Shown: positions 1 through 8,557, numbered from the stretch's first letter. The stretch is DNA of 47,883 nt from an uncultured Collinsella sp. (GCA_900547765.1 URIA01000011.1:1-47883); one strand, 5' to 3'. The notes: generated from the sequence alone by a model not told the origin. Program-made: numbers and translations.

Positions 1-10
1 CGTTTGTCTC

Positions 11-184
11 CACCCGCGTAGCGGGTGGTTTAAAGCTGGCCGCTGCGCGGCCAGCGGACTAAAGTCTTGAATGAAAGGGCGCTGACCTTCTGGTCGCGCC
101 CTTGAAATTGAACGTCAGATTGCCGTTTAGGGTCGTTTGCAGCGTCGAGCCGTTACGCGGTTTGGTAAAACCGCGTAACTAAAG
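11..184. repeat. Cluster of hairpins, three followed by TAAAG
   Basis: The 178 bases before the glmM stop codon hold four perfect or near-perfect hairpins: CCACCCGC/GCGGGTGG (11-29), CTGGCCGC/GCGGCCAG (36-54), AAGGGCGC with inner GACC/GGTC (75-103) and a 12-bp stem at 152-163/168-179. The first, second and fourth are followed within 0-5 bases by TAAAG (31-35, 60-64, 180-184). The fourth reaches into the glmM stop codon. The stems differ in sequence while the layout repeats. They probably end glmM transcription, but the modular repetition is unusual. Confidence 0.6.
75..103. terminator. Hairpin terminator downstream of glmM
   Basis: A 12-bp interrupted stem (AAGGGCGC, GACC / GGTC, GCGCCCTT). 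Read on the minus strand it is followed by TCATT, so it could end the glmM transcript. The T-tract is weak. Confidence 0.45.
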
Positions 185-1510
185 GGCTTCCAGGGCGGCG
201 GCGATGCGCTTCATGGCGGCTTCGGCGGCGGCTTGGTCGGGGGCTTCGGCCAGGACGCGAATGACCGACTCGGTTCCGCTCTTGCGCACGAGCACGCGGC
301 CCTCGCCCGCCAGCGACGCCTCGGCCTCGGCGATCGCGGCCTGCACGCCCATGCTACCGAGCGCGGCGTCCTTGTCCGCCACGCGCACGGCGACCTGCGC
401 CTGCGGCAGCAGCTTGCACGGCGCCGTGAGCTGCGAGAGCGTCTCGCGCTCGGCGCGAATCACTTCCATCACACGCAGCGACGTCATAATACCGTCACCC
501 GTGCGCTCGATATCGCCAAAAATCGTGTGGCCCGTCTGCTCGCCGCCCAAGCTGTAGCCGCCCTCGCGCATCTTGGCATACACGTGACGGTCGCCCACGC
601 CGCTGGTAACGGCGCTCAGGCCGGCAAGCTCCAGCGACTTGATCAGGCCAAAGTTGCTGGCGATCGTCGGCACCACGGTACCGCCCGAAAGGCGCCCGTG
701 CTTGTTAAGATACACGCCGCACACGTACAAGATCTGGTCGCCATCGACCACGCGACCGCGCTCGTCCACGGCAAGGCAGCGGTCGGCGTCGCCATCGTAG
801 GCAAAGCCCACGTCCAGACCCTGCTCCACCACATGGCGCTGCAGGCGCTCCATATGCGTGGAGCCGCAGTCCACGTTAATGTTAAAGCCATCGGGCGCGG
901 CGTTGATCACGCGCACGTCGGCGCCCAGCGCATCGAACACCGGCTTTGCCACCGAGGACGCCGAGCCGTTGGCGCAGTCGATGCCGATCTTAACGCCCTG
1001 CAGCGAAAAGTTAGCGCTCGCGATGAGCGAAGCGATGTAGCGGTTGCGGCCCTGCATGTAATCGACCGTGGCACCGATATGGTTGCCCGTAGCCAGCGGC
1101 ACCTCGCTCTTGCCATCGATGTAGTCCTCGATGAGCTCCAGCACGTCCTCGTCCATCTTAAAGCCGTCGCTGTTGACGAGCTTAATGCCGTTATCGCAAA
1201 ACGGGTTGTGGCTCGCGCTGATCATGATGCCGCAATCGAAGCAGCCCTCCACGGTCTGGTGCGCCACACCCGGCGTGGGGATAACGTGCAGCATATACGC
1301 ATCCGCACCGCTCGCGACCAGGCCGCTCACCAGCGCCGCCTCGAACATATAGCTCGAGCGACGCGTATCCTTGCCCACGATCACGCGCGCCTTGGCTCCG
1401 CGATGGGCGCCGTAATACCAGCCCACAAAGCGGCCGATCTTGTACGCATGCTCCACCGTCAGTCCAACGTTGGCCTCGCCGCGAAAGCCGTCGGTGCCAA
1501 AGTACTTCAT
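179..1510 (-). CDS. glmM: Phosphoglucosamine mutase GlmM
   Basis: Converts glucosamine-6-phosphate to glucosamine-1-phosphate, the step before UDP-GlcNAc and hence peptidoglycan. The 443-residue protein has the full set of alpha-phosphohexomutase signatures: the phosphoserine loop SASHNP (Ser100), the magnesium loop DGDADRC near residue 240, the sugar-binding loop GEQTGH, and the C-terminal phosphate-binding RKSGTES. Length is normal for GlmM (about 445). The N-terminal KYFGTDGFRG is diagnostic of GlmM rather than other mutases. AAGGAG lies five bases before the ATG. It lies downstream of the DUF4012 gene on the same strand, but a strong hairpin between them (1530-1556) suggests largely separate transcription. 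Confidence 0.96.
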   Translation of the reverse strand: MKYFGTDGFRGEANVGLTVEHAYKIGRFVGWYYGAHRGAKARVIVGKDTRRSSYMFEAALVSGLVASGADAYMLHVIPTPGVAHQTVEGCFDCGIMISASHNPFCDNGIKLVNSDGFKMDEDVLELIEDYIDGKSEVPLATGNHIGATVDYMQGRNRYIASLIASANFSLQGVKIGIDCANGSASSVAKPVFDALGADVRVINAAPDGFNINVDCGSTHMERLQRHVVEQGLDVGFAYDGDADRCLAVDERGRVVDGDQILYVCGVYLNKHGRLSGGTVVPTIASNFGLIKSLELAGLSAVTSGVGDRHVYAKMREGGYSLGGEQTGHTIFGDIERTGDGIMTSLRVMEVIRAERETLSQLTAPCKLLPQAQVAVRVADKDAALGSMGVQAAIAEAEASLAGEGRVLVRKSGTESVIRVLAEAPDQAAAEAAMKRIAAALEAL

Positions 1511-1529
1511 GCGCTCTCCTTACAAAATA

Positions 1530-1556
1530 GGGGCGGACAGATTGCCTGTCCGCCCC
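1530..1556 (-). terminator. Terminator after the DUF4012 gene
   Basis: A perfect 11-bp stem, GGGGCGGACAG/CTGTCCGCCCC with a 5-base loop. On the minus strand it is followed by TATTTTGT. It lies between the DUF4012 stop and the glmM start. Confidence 0.75.
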
Positions 1557-1593
1557 AAAATGGTACTCGATTATCTGCGCTACCAGAAAAACC

Positions 1594-3906
1594 CTACGCC
1601 GACGCGCTGTCGCGAGCCGCCTGGCATGTAGGAGTCTGACGCAGCGTAAGCGGCTTGTCCCCCGCCTCGGCCGACGTGGTCAGCGTATACGTGATCGTCG
1701 TCGTCTCGCCAGCATGCAGGTCAACGGTGCCCGAATAGAAGGGGATTCCATGCCACGTAGCGGCACCAAGACCAAACTGGGTACCCTCAACCGTAAGGTC
1801 ACTGATGTTGCCACCCGTCGGGGCAAACAACGAGACATTCAGACGCTCGTCGTCACGCGCGGCATCGGGTGCGCTCGCCGCAACGTAGTCGGGCAGCTTG
1901 CCAGCCTCCTCCTGCGTCATGATGTTCGTCAGGGTAACGGTGATGCGATAGGAGCACGTGCCGTCACCGTTCTTGATGCCCTGACCAATCTGAGTGTCGG
2001 CGTTCAGATACCAGTCGAGCTTGGAGAAGCTCAGGTTGTTAAAGTAAACGCCGGCAACGGGATCGGCACTCGGATCTTCCGGATCGGGCAGCGAAGCGTC
2101 AATGCCTGTCTCTTTGATGGCATTCTGCTCATCATCGTTTCTCATCCACGCGATCAGGCGGCCCTCTTCGGCACCGCGCTCAACGGCGCTGACAAGCTTC
2201 GTAACATCGACATCGCCGATACCGCCAAGGATCTTGTCGAAGGCAGCGCTGGCGACGGATGCAAAGATGCCGTCCGACTCCTCGACCGGATAGTTCCAGT
2301 ACACATCGTGCATGAGGACCTTTGCGGCGTTGGTGCCGTCGACAACCGTTCCGTCGGGCAGCGAGACATTACCGACCAGGCCCAGCAGATACTGCAGGAA
2401 CACCGGGTCGATACCGATGACGCCATCAACGTCCTGTCCATACTGGGACTTCCACAGCGCGGCGACACGCTGCGAGTTGCGGGGCCAATCAGGCGAATAG
2501 GTATTGCCCGAGTTGTACAGGTTACTGTGGTTGCCGAACAGCGCCTCATCCTCTTCGTCGACGCTCTCGACCGCCTCATCCTCGCTGAGTCCAATGCGGG
2601 GAACAAACTCGCCAATCGACATCTGACCGTCGGTGACCGAAATCAGGCCCTGCGAACCGCCAAAGCCGCCGCAGGCACGAATCTCGACGTTGTTCATGGC
2701 GTACATAAGGTAGTTGCGCGTCTGGCCGTTGGCGCCGAGCATCTGGGGAAGGACGGGGGCGACCTTCTCCGCCGCGTCAACCGCACCGTTGAGGGTGGCG
2801 AAGCCGTCCTTGGCCTTATCGACCAGCTCGGTCACCTGGGAAATATGAGTATCGCCAATGCCCTGGACCTTCTCGTTGGCGCTCTTGAACACCTTGGAGC
2901 TATCGGAAAGCGAATCGGCAACGGCCTGTAGCGCGGACACGTTAATCATGCCGTCCTGGAACAGCTTGCCGGGCGTGGCCTGCGAGAGGTTATCGGCCAT
3001 GGGAACCAGCGCGTTGCTCGAGACATCGGACAGGGCATCAATCATGGTGCGGGCTGCGTTGATGTCACTGCCATACACCGGGATAAACGATGCCGCCGTC
3101 CACAGCGGGCTCGAGGTCTCCGCCTTCATGCTGTTGCAGAGCTCATCGATCTTCTTCGCGTCGTCAGGCAGCGTCGAAAAATCGCCCGACGTGACCTTGT
3201 CCTTAAGGCCACCGACGATCTCGACAGCCTCCTTCGCTTCGCTCTTTACGGTCTTTGCCGAGTTAAGCAGCATAAAACCGCTTGCGCCAAGCGCAACGAG
3301 AAGCACCGCGACTACAGCGGCAATAATGGCGCCGGTGTGACGCTTTTTGCGCTCGCCCTTGCGGTGGCGATGACGGACCAGACCGTCAGAGGTCGAACTC
3401 GACGAAGCGTCGCTACCGTAGTTCAAGCCAAAATCGTAATAATCTTCTTTGGAACCCGAGCCCGCAAACTCGGCACCGCTATCATCCAGGCGGGCGAACG
3501 TGCCAGTCTCGGAGGCGCCGGTGTAAATCGTGCCAAGGTTACCCGTAAGCCCCGCGCCACCGGCAGAGGGAGTATTGTTGGCGGCCTTGTCGGCATTAAC
3601 GTTGCCGGCGGCATTCGCGGCGTTGGCAGCACCTGCGTTGTTCGCAGGTACCGAAGGAGCCCCGCTCGGCTGCGACGCAGAGGTTGCACCGCCCGCAAAG
3701 ACATTCCCTCTTGCACGGCCGGTCTTTTTTGCCTTTTGAGACTGCTCGTACAGAGCGGTAAACATCGCCGTCTCGCCCGGGGACACGCGCTTACCGGAAC
3801 CGCCCTGTCCAGCGCCGCCCGGCGTGCCGGCCTTACCAGCCCCGTTCGGACGCGGCGGAACTGCAGGACGGCCGCTATCGCTGCCCTTAAAGTGATTACC
3901 AGCCAT
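1594..3906 (-). CDS. DUF4012 membrane protein with long disordered N-terminus
   Basis: 770 residues if translation starts at MAGNHF. I prefer this start to one nine codons upstream because GAGG sits a usual distance before it. The first ~180 residues are low complexity, rich in Gly, Ala, Asn and Ser. Then come a basic stretch (RHRHRKGERKKRH) and one membrane helix (about 190-215), so most of the protein lies outside the cell. The rest matches DUF4012, seen in the region around NYLMYAMNNVEIRACGGFGG, the family's most conserved block. DUF4012 proteins are found in the envelope of actinobacteria and chloroflexi; their biochemical role is not established. A terminator separates it from glmM, so the adjacency to cell-wall precursor synthesis is only suggestive. 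Confidence 0.85.
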   Translation of the reverse strand: MAGNHFKGSDSGRPAVPPRPNGAGKAGTPGGAGQGGSGKRVSPGETAMFTALYEQSQKAKKTGRARGNVFAGGATSASQPSGAPSVPANNAGAANAANAAGNVNADKAANNTPSAGGAGLTGNLGTIYTGASETGTFARLDDSGAEFAGSGSKEDYYDFGLNYGSDASSSSTSDGLVRHRHRKGERKKRHTGAIIAAVVAVLLVALGASGFMLLNSAKTVKSEAKEAVEIVGGLKDKVTSGDFSTLPDDAKKIDELCNSMKAETSSPLWTAASFIPVYGSDINAARTMIDALSDVSSNALVPMADNLSQATPGKLFQDGMINVSALQAVADSLSDSSKVFKSANEKVQGIGDTHISQVTELVDKAKDGFATLNGAVDAAEKVAPVLPQMLGANGQTRNYLMYAMNNVEIRACGGFGGSQGLISVTDGQMSIGEFVPRIGLSEDEAVESVDEEDEALFGNHSNLYNSGNTYSPDWPRNSQRVAALWKSQYGQDVDGVIGIDPVFLQYLLGLVGNVSLPDGTVVDGTNAAKVLMHDVYWNYPVEESDGIFASVASAAFDKILGGIGDVDVTKLVSAVERGAEEGRLIAWMRNDDEQNAIKETGIDASLPDPEDPSADPVAGVYFNNLSFSKLDWYLNADTQIGQGIKNGDGTCSYRITVTLTNIMTQEEAGKLPDYVAASAPDAARDDERLNVSLFAPTGGNISDLTVEGTQFGLGAATWHGIPFYSGTVDLHAGETTTITYTLTTSAEAGDKPLTLRQTPTCQAARDSASA

Positions 3907-4055
3907 AAAGAAATCCTCGCAATTGAGTCGCAATGAAAAAGTCCATAACGTTACTAGTTTATGGCATTTTGAGCATCGACAGCTAAACTCCAGACACGGA
4001 CATCAATTGGCGAAAATGCGGCACAACACCTTTTCCGTTTTGGCAGCGGCGCCAG

Positions 4056-5078
4056 CTACACCGTGAGGAACATCATCACGATGATCATGGCAAAGCCGAT
4101 AAGGTCGGTCGGCAAAAACACCGTGCCCAGCATAACGGCGCTGGTGATGGTCGCCGAGACGGGCTCCACAGTTCCGATGAGGCTCGCGCGCACCGAGCCG
4201 ATGTCCTTAACGCCCTGCATATAGAGCATGTAAGCAAAAAACGAGCCGATAACCACGAACACCGCGAGCGCCTCGATGCCGGCAGCGTCGAGCGCCGGCA
4301 TATGCGCCCAGGGCTGCACGAAGACGCACGAGACCACGCCCGCCGTGAGCATTGCCGAGCCCGTGACGATGGGGCTGCCGTATTCGGGCAGGATCTTGGC
4401 GGGAATCACCGCCATACACGCGGCGCTGACCGCACACATAAGACCTGCTGCCAGGCCAAGCGGCGAGATATTCAGGCTGGTGGGGTCGCCGCCGGTGGCG
4501 ATTAAAAAGGTTCCACCCAGAGCCAGGCCAATGCCGATGACTTCGCGAGTACGCGGCATGCGGCGATCGATCGCGCAGGTGTAGCCCATGATGATAACGA
4601 GCTGCAGACACTGAAGCACCGTTGCGGTTCCGGCATTGGTCAGGCGCACGGCCGAAAGATAGCAAAACTGGTTAAACAGCAGGCCAAAGGCGGTAAAAAG
4701 CAGCAGCTGCCTTCGATCGGCAGGTGTAGTCCAGAGCTTAACCAGGCGCTCGCGGTCGCGCGTAACGACCACGGCCATAAAGAGCAGCCCGGCGAGAATC
4801 TGGCGCACGCTCATAAGCCACAGAGTGTCGACGTGATAGGTGTCGAACAGGAAGCTCGCGCTGGTGCCCGAAAAGCCCCAAAACGAACCGCCCACCAGCG
4901 TGGCCAGAACGCCCGTGATCATCTTACGCGTGGAGTCGCTGTTCAGGCGGTCGCGCCATGCACGGCGGGTGCTACGGCTCAGCTCATCGGTGCCCTCGGG
5001 CACATCAATGTTCGATATATCGGTCATCGGCACCGAAGCCCCTGCGCCTTCGACCTGCTCGACACACTCTTTGCTCAT
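4056..5078 (-). CDS. EamA/DMT-family transporter
   Basis: A 340-residue integral membrane protein of the drug/metabolite transporter superfamily, with two EamA repeats. The cytoplasmic N-terminal ~55 residues are polar. About ten hydrophobic helices follow, starting at ITGVLATLVGGSFWGFSG, a typical first-helix motif. A short loop in the middle (IDRRMPRTREVIG) separates the repeats. GGGGGAG precedes the ATG by four bases. Such proteins export or import small metabolites such as amino acids, but the substrate cannot be read from the sequence. It lies about 150 bases upstream of the DUF4012 gene on the same strand; I see no clear terminator between them. Confidence 0.88.
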   Translation of the reverse strand: MSKECVEQVEGAGASVPMTDISNIDVPEGTDELSRSTRRAWRDRLNSDSTRKMITGVLATLVGGSFWGFSGTSASFLFDTYHVDTLWLMSVRQILAGLLFMAVVVTRDRERLVKLWTTPADRRQLLLFTAFGLLFNQFCYLSAVRLTNAGTATVLQCLQLVIIMGYTCAIDRRMPRTREVIGIGLALGGTFLIATGGDPTSLNISPLGLAAGLMCAVSAACMAVIPAKILPEYGSPIVTGSAMLTAGVVSCVFVQPWAHMPALDAAGIEALAVFVVIGSFFAYMLYMQGVKDIGSVRASLIGTVEPVSATITSAVMLGTVFLPTDLIGFAMIIVMMFLTV

Positions 5079-5309
5079 TCCACTCCCCCGAAACAGCCTG
5101 GAAACAATTCGGCTTACCTTACCACGGCGAAGTCACCAGCTGGAGGCTTGTCCGCTTATCGGTAGGACAATTCCGCAGGCGTCTTTCCATAGCTCGATAC
5201 CGCAATGGCCTTGCATTATGCGACAGCCAAATCGCGGCAGCAGGCTCTTTTGAAATGGATACGACAAAGCCCCCGAATTCCACAATGTAAGCGATTTTTA
5301 AAAATGTTC

Positions 5310-5338
5310 TTGCCACCGAGTTCAGGCTCCGTTATATT
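5310..5338 (+). promoter_or_regulatory. Promoter of tRNA-Val
   Basis: TTGCCA (5310-5315), 17-base spacer, TATATT (5333-5338), about 30 bases before the tRNA. A well-spaced housekeeping-type promoter. Confidence 0.75.
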
Positions 5339-5367
5339 ATTCTTTGCGCACTTGCGCACCCTTGATC

Positions 5368-5442
5368 GGGCGTTTAGCTCAGGGGGAGAGCGCTTCCCTG
5401 ACACGGAAGAGGTCAGAAGTTCAAATCTTCTAACGCCCACCA
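5368..5442 (+). tRNA. tRNA-Val (GAC)
   Basis: A complete cloverleaf: acceptor stem GGGCGTT/AACGCCC, D-arm GCTC/GAGC, anticodon stem CTTCC/GGAAG with loop CTGACAC (anticodon GAC, 5400-5402), T-arm AGAAG/CTTCT with loop TTCAAAT, discriminator A and an encoded CCA end. The anticodon reads GUC (valine). It stands alone between its own promoter and a strong terminator. Confidence 0.97.
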
Positions 5443-5450
5443 AATGTTCG

Positions 5451-5487
5451 CAGCCCAGAGACTATGTCTCTGGGCTGTTTTGTTTTA
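5451..5487 (+). terminator. Terminator after tRNA-Val
   Basis: A perfect 12-bp stem, CAGCCCAGAGAC/GTCTCTGGGCTG with a 3-base loop, then TTTTGTTTT. It starts nine bases after the tRNA. Confidence 0.92.
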
Positions 5488-5679
5488 TGTCGTCAAATGT
5501 GGCACCAGATATTGAACTCAAGATCCGCGTGCGATGATCTTCGCATCCCGTAGGGGCACTGGCTGATTGCATACGTCCTGACCGAGCGTGACCGCAACAT
5601 GTTGGTCAAGCGCAATCTTTTGGATTATTTTGGCGTGAGCGGCTTGGTTTTGGTAGGATTTGTCAGCGGCTTGACTAAG

Positions 5680-5744
5680 GGGGTTTTATAACTGCCATGC
5701 AGGTAGCCGTGTTGGTAACGTTTTACCGACTTGCCAAGAACCCC
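5680..5744. other. Predicted three-way-junction RNA fold
   Basis: Closing stem GGGGTTTT/AAGAACCCC enclosing two hairpins: CTGC-CAT-GCAG (5692-5702) and GTTGGTAA-CGTT-TTACCGAC (5711-5730). It lies upstream of the probable nrdD promoter, so it would not be part of the nrdD leader unless transcription begins earlier. It matches no riboswitch class that I recognise. The rest of 5488-5760 shows no convincing gene. Confidence 0.35.
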
Positions 5745-5774
5745 TCATAATTAATGCGTCTGCAAATAGACTAA

Positions 5775-5808
5775 TTGCTTTGACCTGCTGAAACACTATA
5801 TGTTGTGT
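5775..5808 (+). promoter_or_regulatory. NrdR box over the likely nrdD promoter
   Basis: ACACTATATGTTGTGT (5793-5808) matches the NrdR-box consensus ACACWATATATWGTGT at nearly all positions. A possible promoter, TTGCTT (5775-5780) and TATGTT (5799-5804) with an 18-base spacer, puts the box over the -10 element, the usual position for NrdR repression. NrdR usually binds paired boxes about three helical turns apart. Only a weak partner is visible (around 5827-5842). Confidence 0.75.
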
Positions 5809-6065
5809 TTAACCTAAAAAAAGAATACAGGATATAGATGCGTCTTTGTCGTATGATAGATGGCGGACAGAGAACGAAGACCTTACTCACCCCATTCGGA
5901 TAGATCTTTGAGCCGCTTGATCGGCTGCAGGGATTGTCCGCATGAGGACTTATGGTTTATCGAGAACACAGATTGCGCGACGGCGCCGCAAGGCAGGGGC
6001 AAGCCCTGTCGGGCATCGTTTGGCTCTGAAGCGCAATGAGATTACGACGCGAAAGAGGCAAGAGG
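5809..6065 (+). promoter_or_regulatory. Long structured 5' leader of nrdD
   Basis: About 250 untranslated bases lie between the NrdR box and the nrdD start. GCGGACA (5863-5869) pairs perfectly with TGTCCGC (5935-5941), enclosing a 65-base domain that contains the hairpin AGCCG/CGGCT (5911-5926). A further hairpin CAGGG/CCCTG lies just downstream, near 5995-6010. The leader is much longer than needed for translation and could hold an unrecognised regulatory RNA. Confidence 0.4.
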
Positions 6066-8288
6066 ATGAAGATCATCAAGCGCAGCGGCACCGAGGTTGT
6101 CTTTGACATCGATAAGATCGTCAATGCCATCCGTGCTGCAAACTTGGAGGTTGAGGAGGGCTCTCGCCTTACCGACCGCCAGGTGATCTACGCGGCTCAA
6201 AACGTCGCCGAGGCATGCGAGAATGCCGGCCATACCGTTTCGGTCGAGGAGATCCAGGATCTGGTCGAGGACGAGATCATGCGTCTCGACTGCTACGAGG
6301 TCGCTCGCCACTACATCATCTATCGCTATGTTCAGAGCCTGAAGCGCCAGAAGAACACGACCGATGACAAGATTCTGTCGCTCATCGAGTGCAACAACGA
6401 AGAGGTCAAGCAGGAGAACTCCAACAAGAACCCGACCGTCAACTCCGTTCAGCGCGACTACATGGCCGGCGAGATCTCCAAGGACCTGACCCAGCGCGTG
6501 CTGCTGCCCCAGGAGATCGTGGACGCCCACAATGAGGGTCTGATTCACTTCCACGATTCGGACTATTTCGCCCAGCATATGCATAACTGCGACTTGGTGA
6601 ATCTGGAGGATATGCTCCAGAACGGCACCGTCATCTCGGGCACGCTGATTGAGAAGCCGCATAGCTTCTCGACGGCCTGCAACATCGCGACGCAGATCAT
6701 CGCCCAGGTTGCTTCGTCCCAGTACGGTGGACAGTCCATCTCGCTGACCCATCTTGCCCCCTTTGTTGAGGTGAGCCGTCAGAAGATCCGCGGCGAGGTC
6801 GCGCGTGAGCTCGAGGAGCTCGGCGTTTCCGCGTCTGCCGAGAAGGTCCGTGAGGTCGTTGAGGACCGCCTGCGTGACGAGATTCGTCGTGGCGTCCAGA
6901 CGATCCAGTATCAGGTTGTGACCCTTATGACCACTAACGGCCAAGCGCCGTTCGTGACAGTCTTTATGTATCTTAACGAGGCCCGTTCTCCCCAGGAGAA
7001 GCATGACCTTGCTATGATTGTGGAAGAGACGCTTCGCCAGCGCTACGAGGGCGTTAAGAACGAGGCCGGCGTGTGGATTACCCCGGCATTCCCCAAGCTT
7101 ATCTATGTGCTCGAGGACGATAATGTCCACGAGGACTCCCCGTACTTCTATCTCACCCAGTTGGCTGCCAAGTGCACCGCTAAGCGCATGGTGCCCGACT
7201 ACATCTCCGAGAAGAAGATGCGCGAGCTCAAGTTGTCGAAGGGCGAGACCGCGGGCAACGGCGACTGCTATACCTGCATGGGCTGCCGCAGCTTCTTGAC
7301 GCCCGACCGCTCGGGCAACGGCTTTAACAACGTTGCCAACGCACTGAACTATGACCCGAACAAGCCCAAGTACTACGGTCGCTTTAACCAGGGCGTCGTG
7401 ACTATCAACCTGCCCGATGTCGCGCTGAGCTCGCATCAGGACATGGACAAGTTCTGGAAGATCTTCGACGAGCGCCTTGAGCTGTGCCACCGTGCCCTGC
7501 TGTGCCGTCATGAGCGCCTGATGGGTACGCTTTCTGACGCCGCGCCGATTCTTTGGCAGTACGGTGCCCTCGCCCGTCTGAAAAAGGGCGAGACGATCGA
7601 CAAGCTGCTCGTGGGCGGTTACTCCACCATCAGCCTGGGCTATGCCGGCCTGTATGAGTGCGTCAAGTACATGACGGGCCACAGCCACACCGAGAAGGAG
7701 GGCACGCCGTTCGCTATGGCCGTCATGCAGCGCATGAACGACAAGTGCGCGGAGTGGAAGGCCGAGAGCGATATCGACTTCTCGCTGTACGGCACGCCGC
7801 TGGAGTCGACGACCTACAAGTTCGCTAAGTGCCTGCAGCGTCGTTTTGGCATCATCCCGGGCGTAACGGACAAGGGCTATATCACCAACAGCTACCACGT
7901 CCATGTATCCGAGGAGATCGATGCTTTCGACAAGCTCAAGTTCGAGGGCATGTTCCAGCAGCTTTCGCCGGGCGGTGCCATCTCCTACGTCGAGGTTCCC
8001 AACATGCAGGACAACCTCAAGGCCGTCATTCGCGTGATGCAGTACATCTACGACAACATCATGTACGCCGAGCTCAACACCAAGAGCGACTACTGCCAGG
8101 TGTGTGGCTACGACGGCGAGATCAAGATTGTCGAAGATGACGGCAAGCTGGTGTGGGAGTGCCCCAAATGCGGTAACCGCGACCAGGAGAAGATGAACGT
8201 CGCCCGTCGTACGTGCGGCTACATCGGTACCCAGTTCTGGAACCAGGGTCGAACTGAGGAGATCCGCGACCGCGTGCTGCATCTCTAA
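6066..8288 (+). CDS. nrdD: Anaerobic ribonucleoside-triphosphate reductase NrdD
   Basis: Reduces ribonucleoside triphosphates to deoxyribonucleotides by glycyl-radical chemistry, in oxygen-free cells only. The 740-residue protein starts with an ATP-cone allosteric domain (about residues 1-95). Its catalytic barrel includes NGDCYTCMGCRS, with the active-site cysteines. A C-terminal zinc site has two Cys pairs (CQVCG ... CPKCG). The radical glycine lies in RRTCGYIGTQFWNQG, about 25 residues from the end. I start it at ATG 6066, with AGAGG seven bases upstream, rather than at the in-frame ATG ten codons earlier, which has no good ribosome binding site. Its activase nrdG lies 426 bases downstream. 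Control by NrdR is supported by the upstream box. Confidence 0.97.
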   Translation: MKIIKRSGTEVVFDIDKIVNAIRAANLEVEEGSRLTDRQVIYAAQNVAEACENAGHTVSVEEIQDLVEDEIMRLDCYEVARHYIIYRYVQSLKRQKNTTDDKILSLIECNNEEVKQENSNKNPTVNSVQRDYMAGEISKDLTQRVLLPQEIVDAHNEGLIHFHDSDYFAQHMHNCDLVNLEDMLQNGTVISGTLIEKPHSFSTACNIATQIIAQVASSQYGGQSISLTHLAPFVEVSRQKIRGEVARELEELGVSASAEKVREVVEDRLRDEIRRGVQTIQYQVVTLMTTNGQAPFVTVFMYLNEARSPQEKHDLAMIVEETLRQRYEGVKNEAGVWITPAFPKLIYVLEDDNVHEDSPYFYLTQLAAKCTAKRMVPDYISEKKMRELKLSKGETAGNGDCYTCMGCRSFLTPDRSGNGFNNVANALNYDPNKPKYYGRFNQGVVTINLPDVALSSHQDMDKFWKIFDERLELCHRALLCRHERLMGTLSDAAPILWQYGALARLKKGETIDKLLVGGYSTISLGYAGLYECVKYMTGHSHTEKEGTPFAMAVMQRMNDKCAEWKAESDIDFSLYGTPLESTTYKFAKCLQRRFGIIPGVTDKGYITNSYHVHVSEEIDAFDKLKFEGMFQQLSPGGAISYVEVPNMQDNLKAVIRVMQYIYDNIMYAELNTKSDYCQVCGYDGEIKIVEDDGKLVWECPKCGNRDQEKMNVARRTCGYIGTQFWNQGRTEEIRDRVLHL

Positions 8289-8299
8289 TATCCATCCCA

Positions 8300-8437
8300 G
8301 GCTGCACCGTAGCGAGCCCCCGGACCTTTGCTCGCTATTTCGGACAGTCCTGACTCACGACGGAGGCGCCACTGGCGCCTCCTGTTCGTGCGGAACTCAT
8401 ATCGAGCAAAGGTCCGGCGTCTAGCTACGGTGCAGCC
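8300..8437. repeat. 138-bp nested palindrome between nrdD and nrdG
   Basis: Three perfect inverted repeats nest in one another. The outer arms are 14 bp (GGCTGCACCGTAGC, 8300-8313 / 8424-8437). The middle arms are 15 bp (CCGGACCTTTGCTCG, 8320-8334 / 8403-8417). The inner arms are 9 bp (GGAGGCGCC, 8362-8370 / 8374-8382). The unpaired stretches between them are short. Read as RNA this is one long branched hairpin. It is too large for an ordinary terminator and has no T-tract. It resembles a palindromic intergenic repeat or a small non-autonomous element. Confidence 0.8.
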
Positions 8438-8534
8438 AAGTTGACGTAGCTGAGATGCAGCACGCGGTCTGCTCACTCCTCGAAGTTCTAAGCGGAAATG
8501 AGTTGACCTGCGGTGGCGATTTGCTTTCAATGGC

Positions 8535-8557
8535 GGTTGAGCTGCAGCCCATTTTTT
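8535..8557 (+). terminator. Possible terminator between nrdD and nrdG
   Basis: A short stem, GGTTG/CAGCC with a 5-base loop, followed after CA by six T residues (8552-8557). The stem is weak but the T-run is clear. Confidence 0.45.

Noticed and set aside
233..1639. 468-codon plus-strand ORF over glmM
   Set aside because: Antisense shadow of a high-GC gene; composition is repetitive (Ala, His, Arg) and no motif is recognisable, while the minus strand encodes complete GlmM.
5554..5691. Open stretch of 45 codons after tRNA-Val with a hydrophobic end
   Set aside because: No start codon with a ribosome binding site; an in-frame stop lies directly upstream. It could be a gene remnant, but I cannot name the family.
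5680..5744. Purine riboswitch
   Set aside because: A three-way junction with TATAA after the closing stem invites comparison, but the conserved junction bases of the purine class are missing.
6042..8282. 746-codon minus-strand ORF over nrdD
   Set aside because: Antisense shadow; nrdD motifs on the plus strand are complete. Similar shadows over metY (18469-20175), the ABC operon (27331-29133), pgi (34260-36011) and ettA (46102-47691) were rejected for the same reason.
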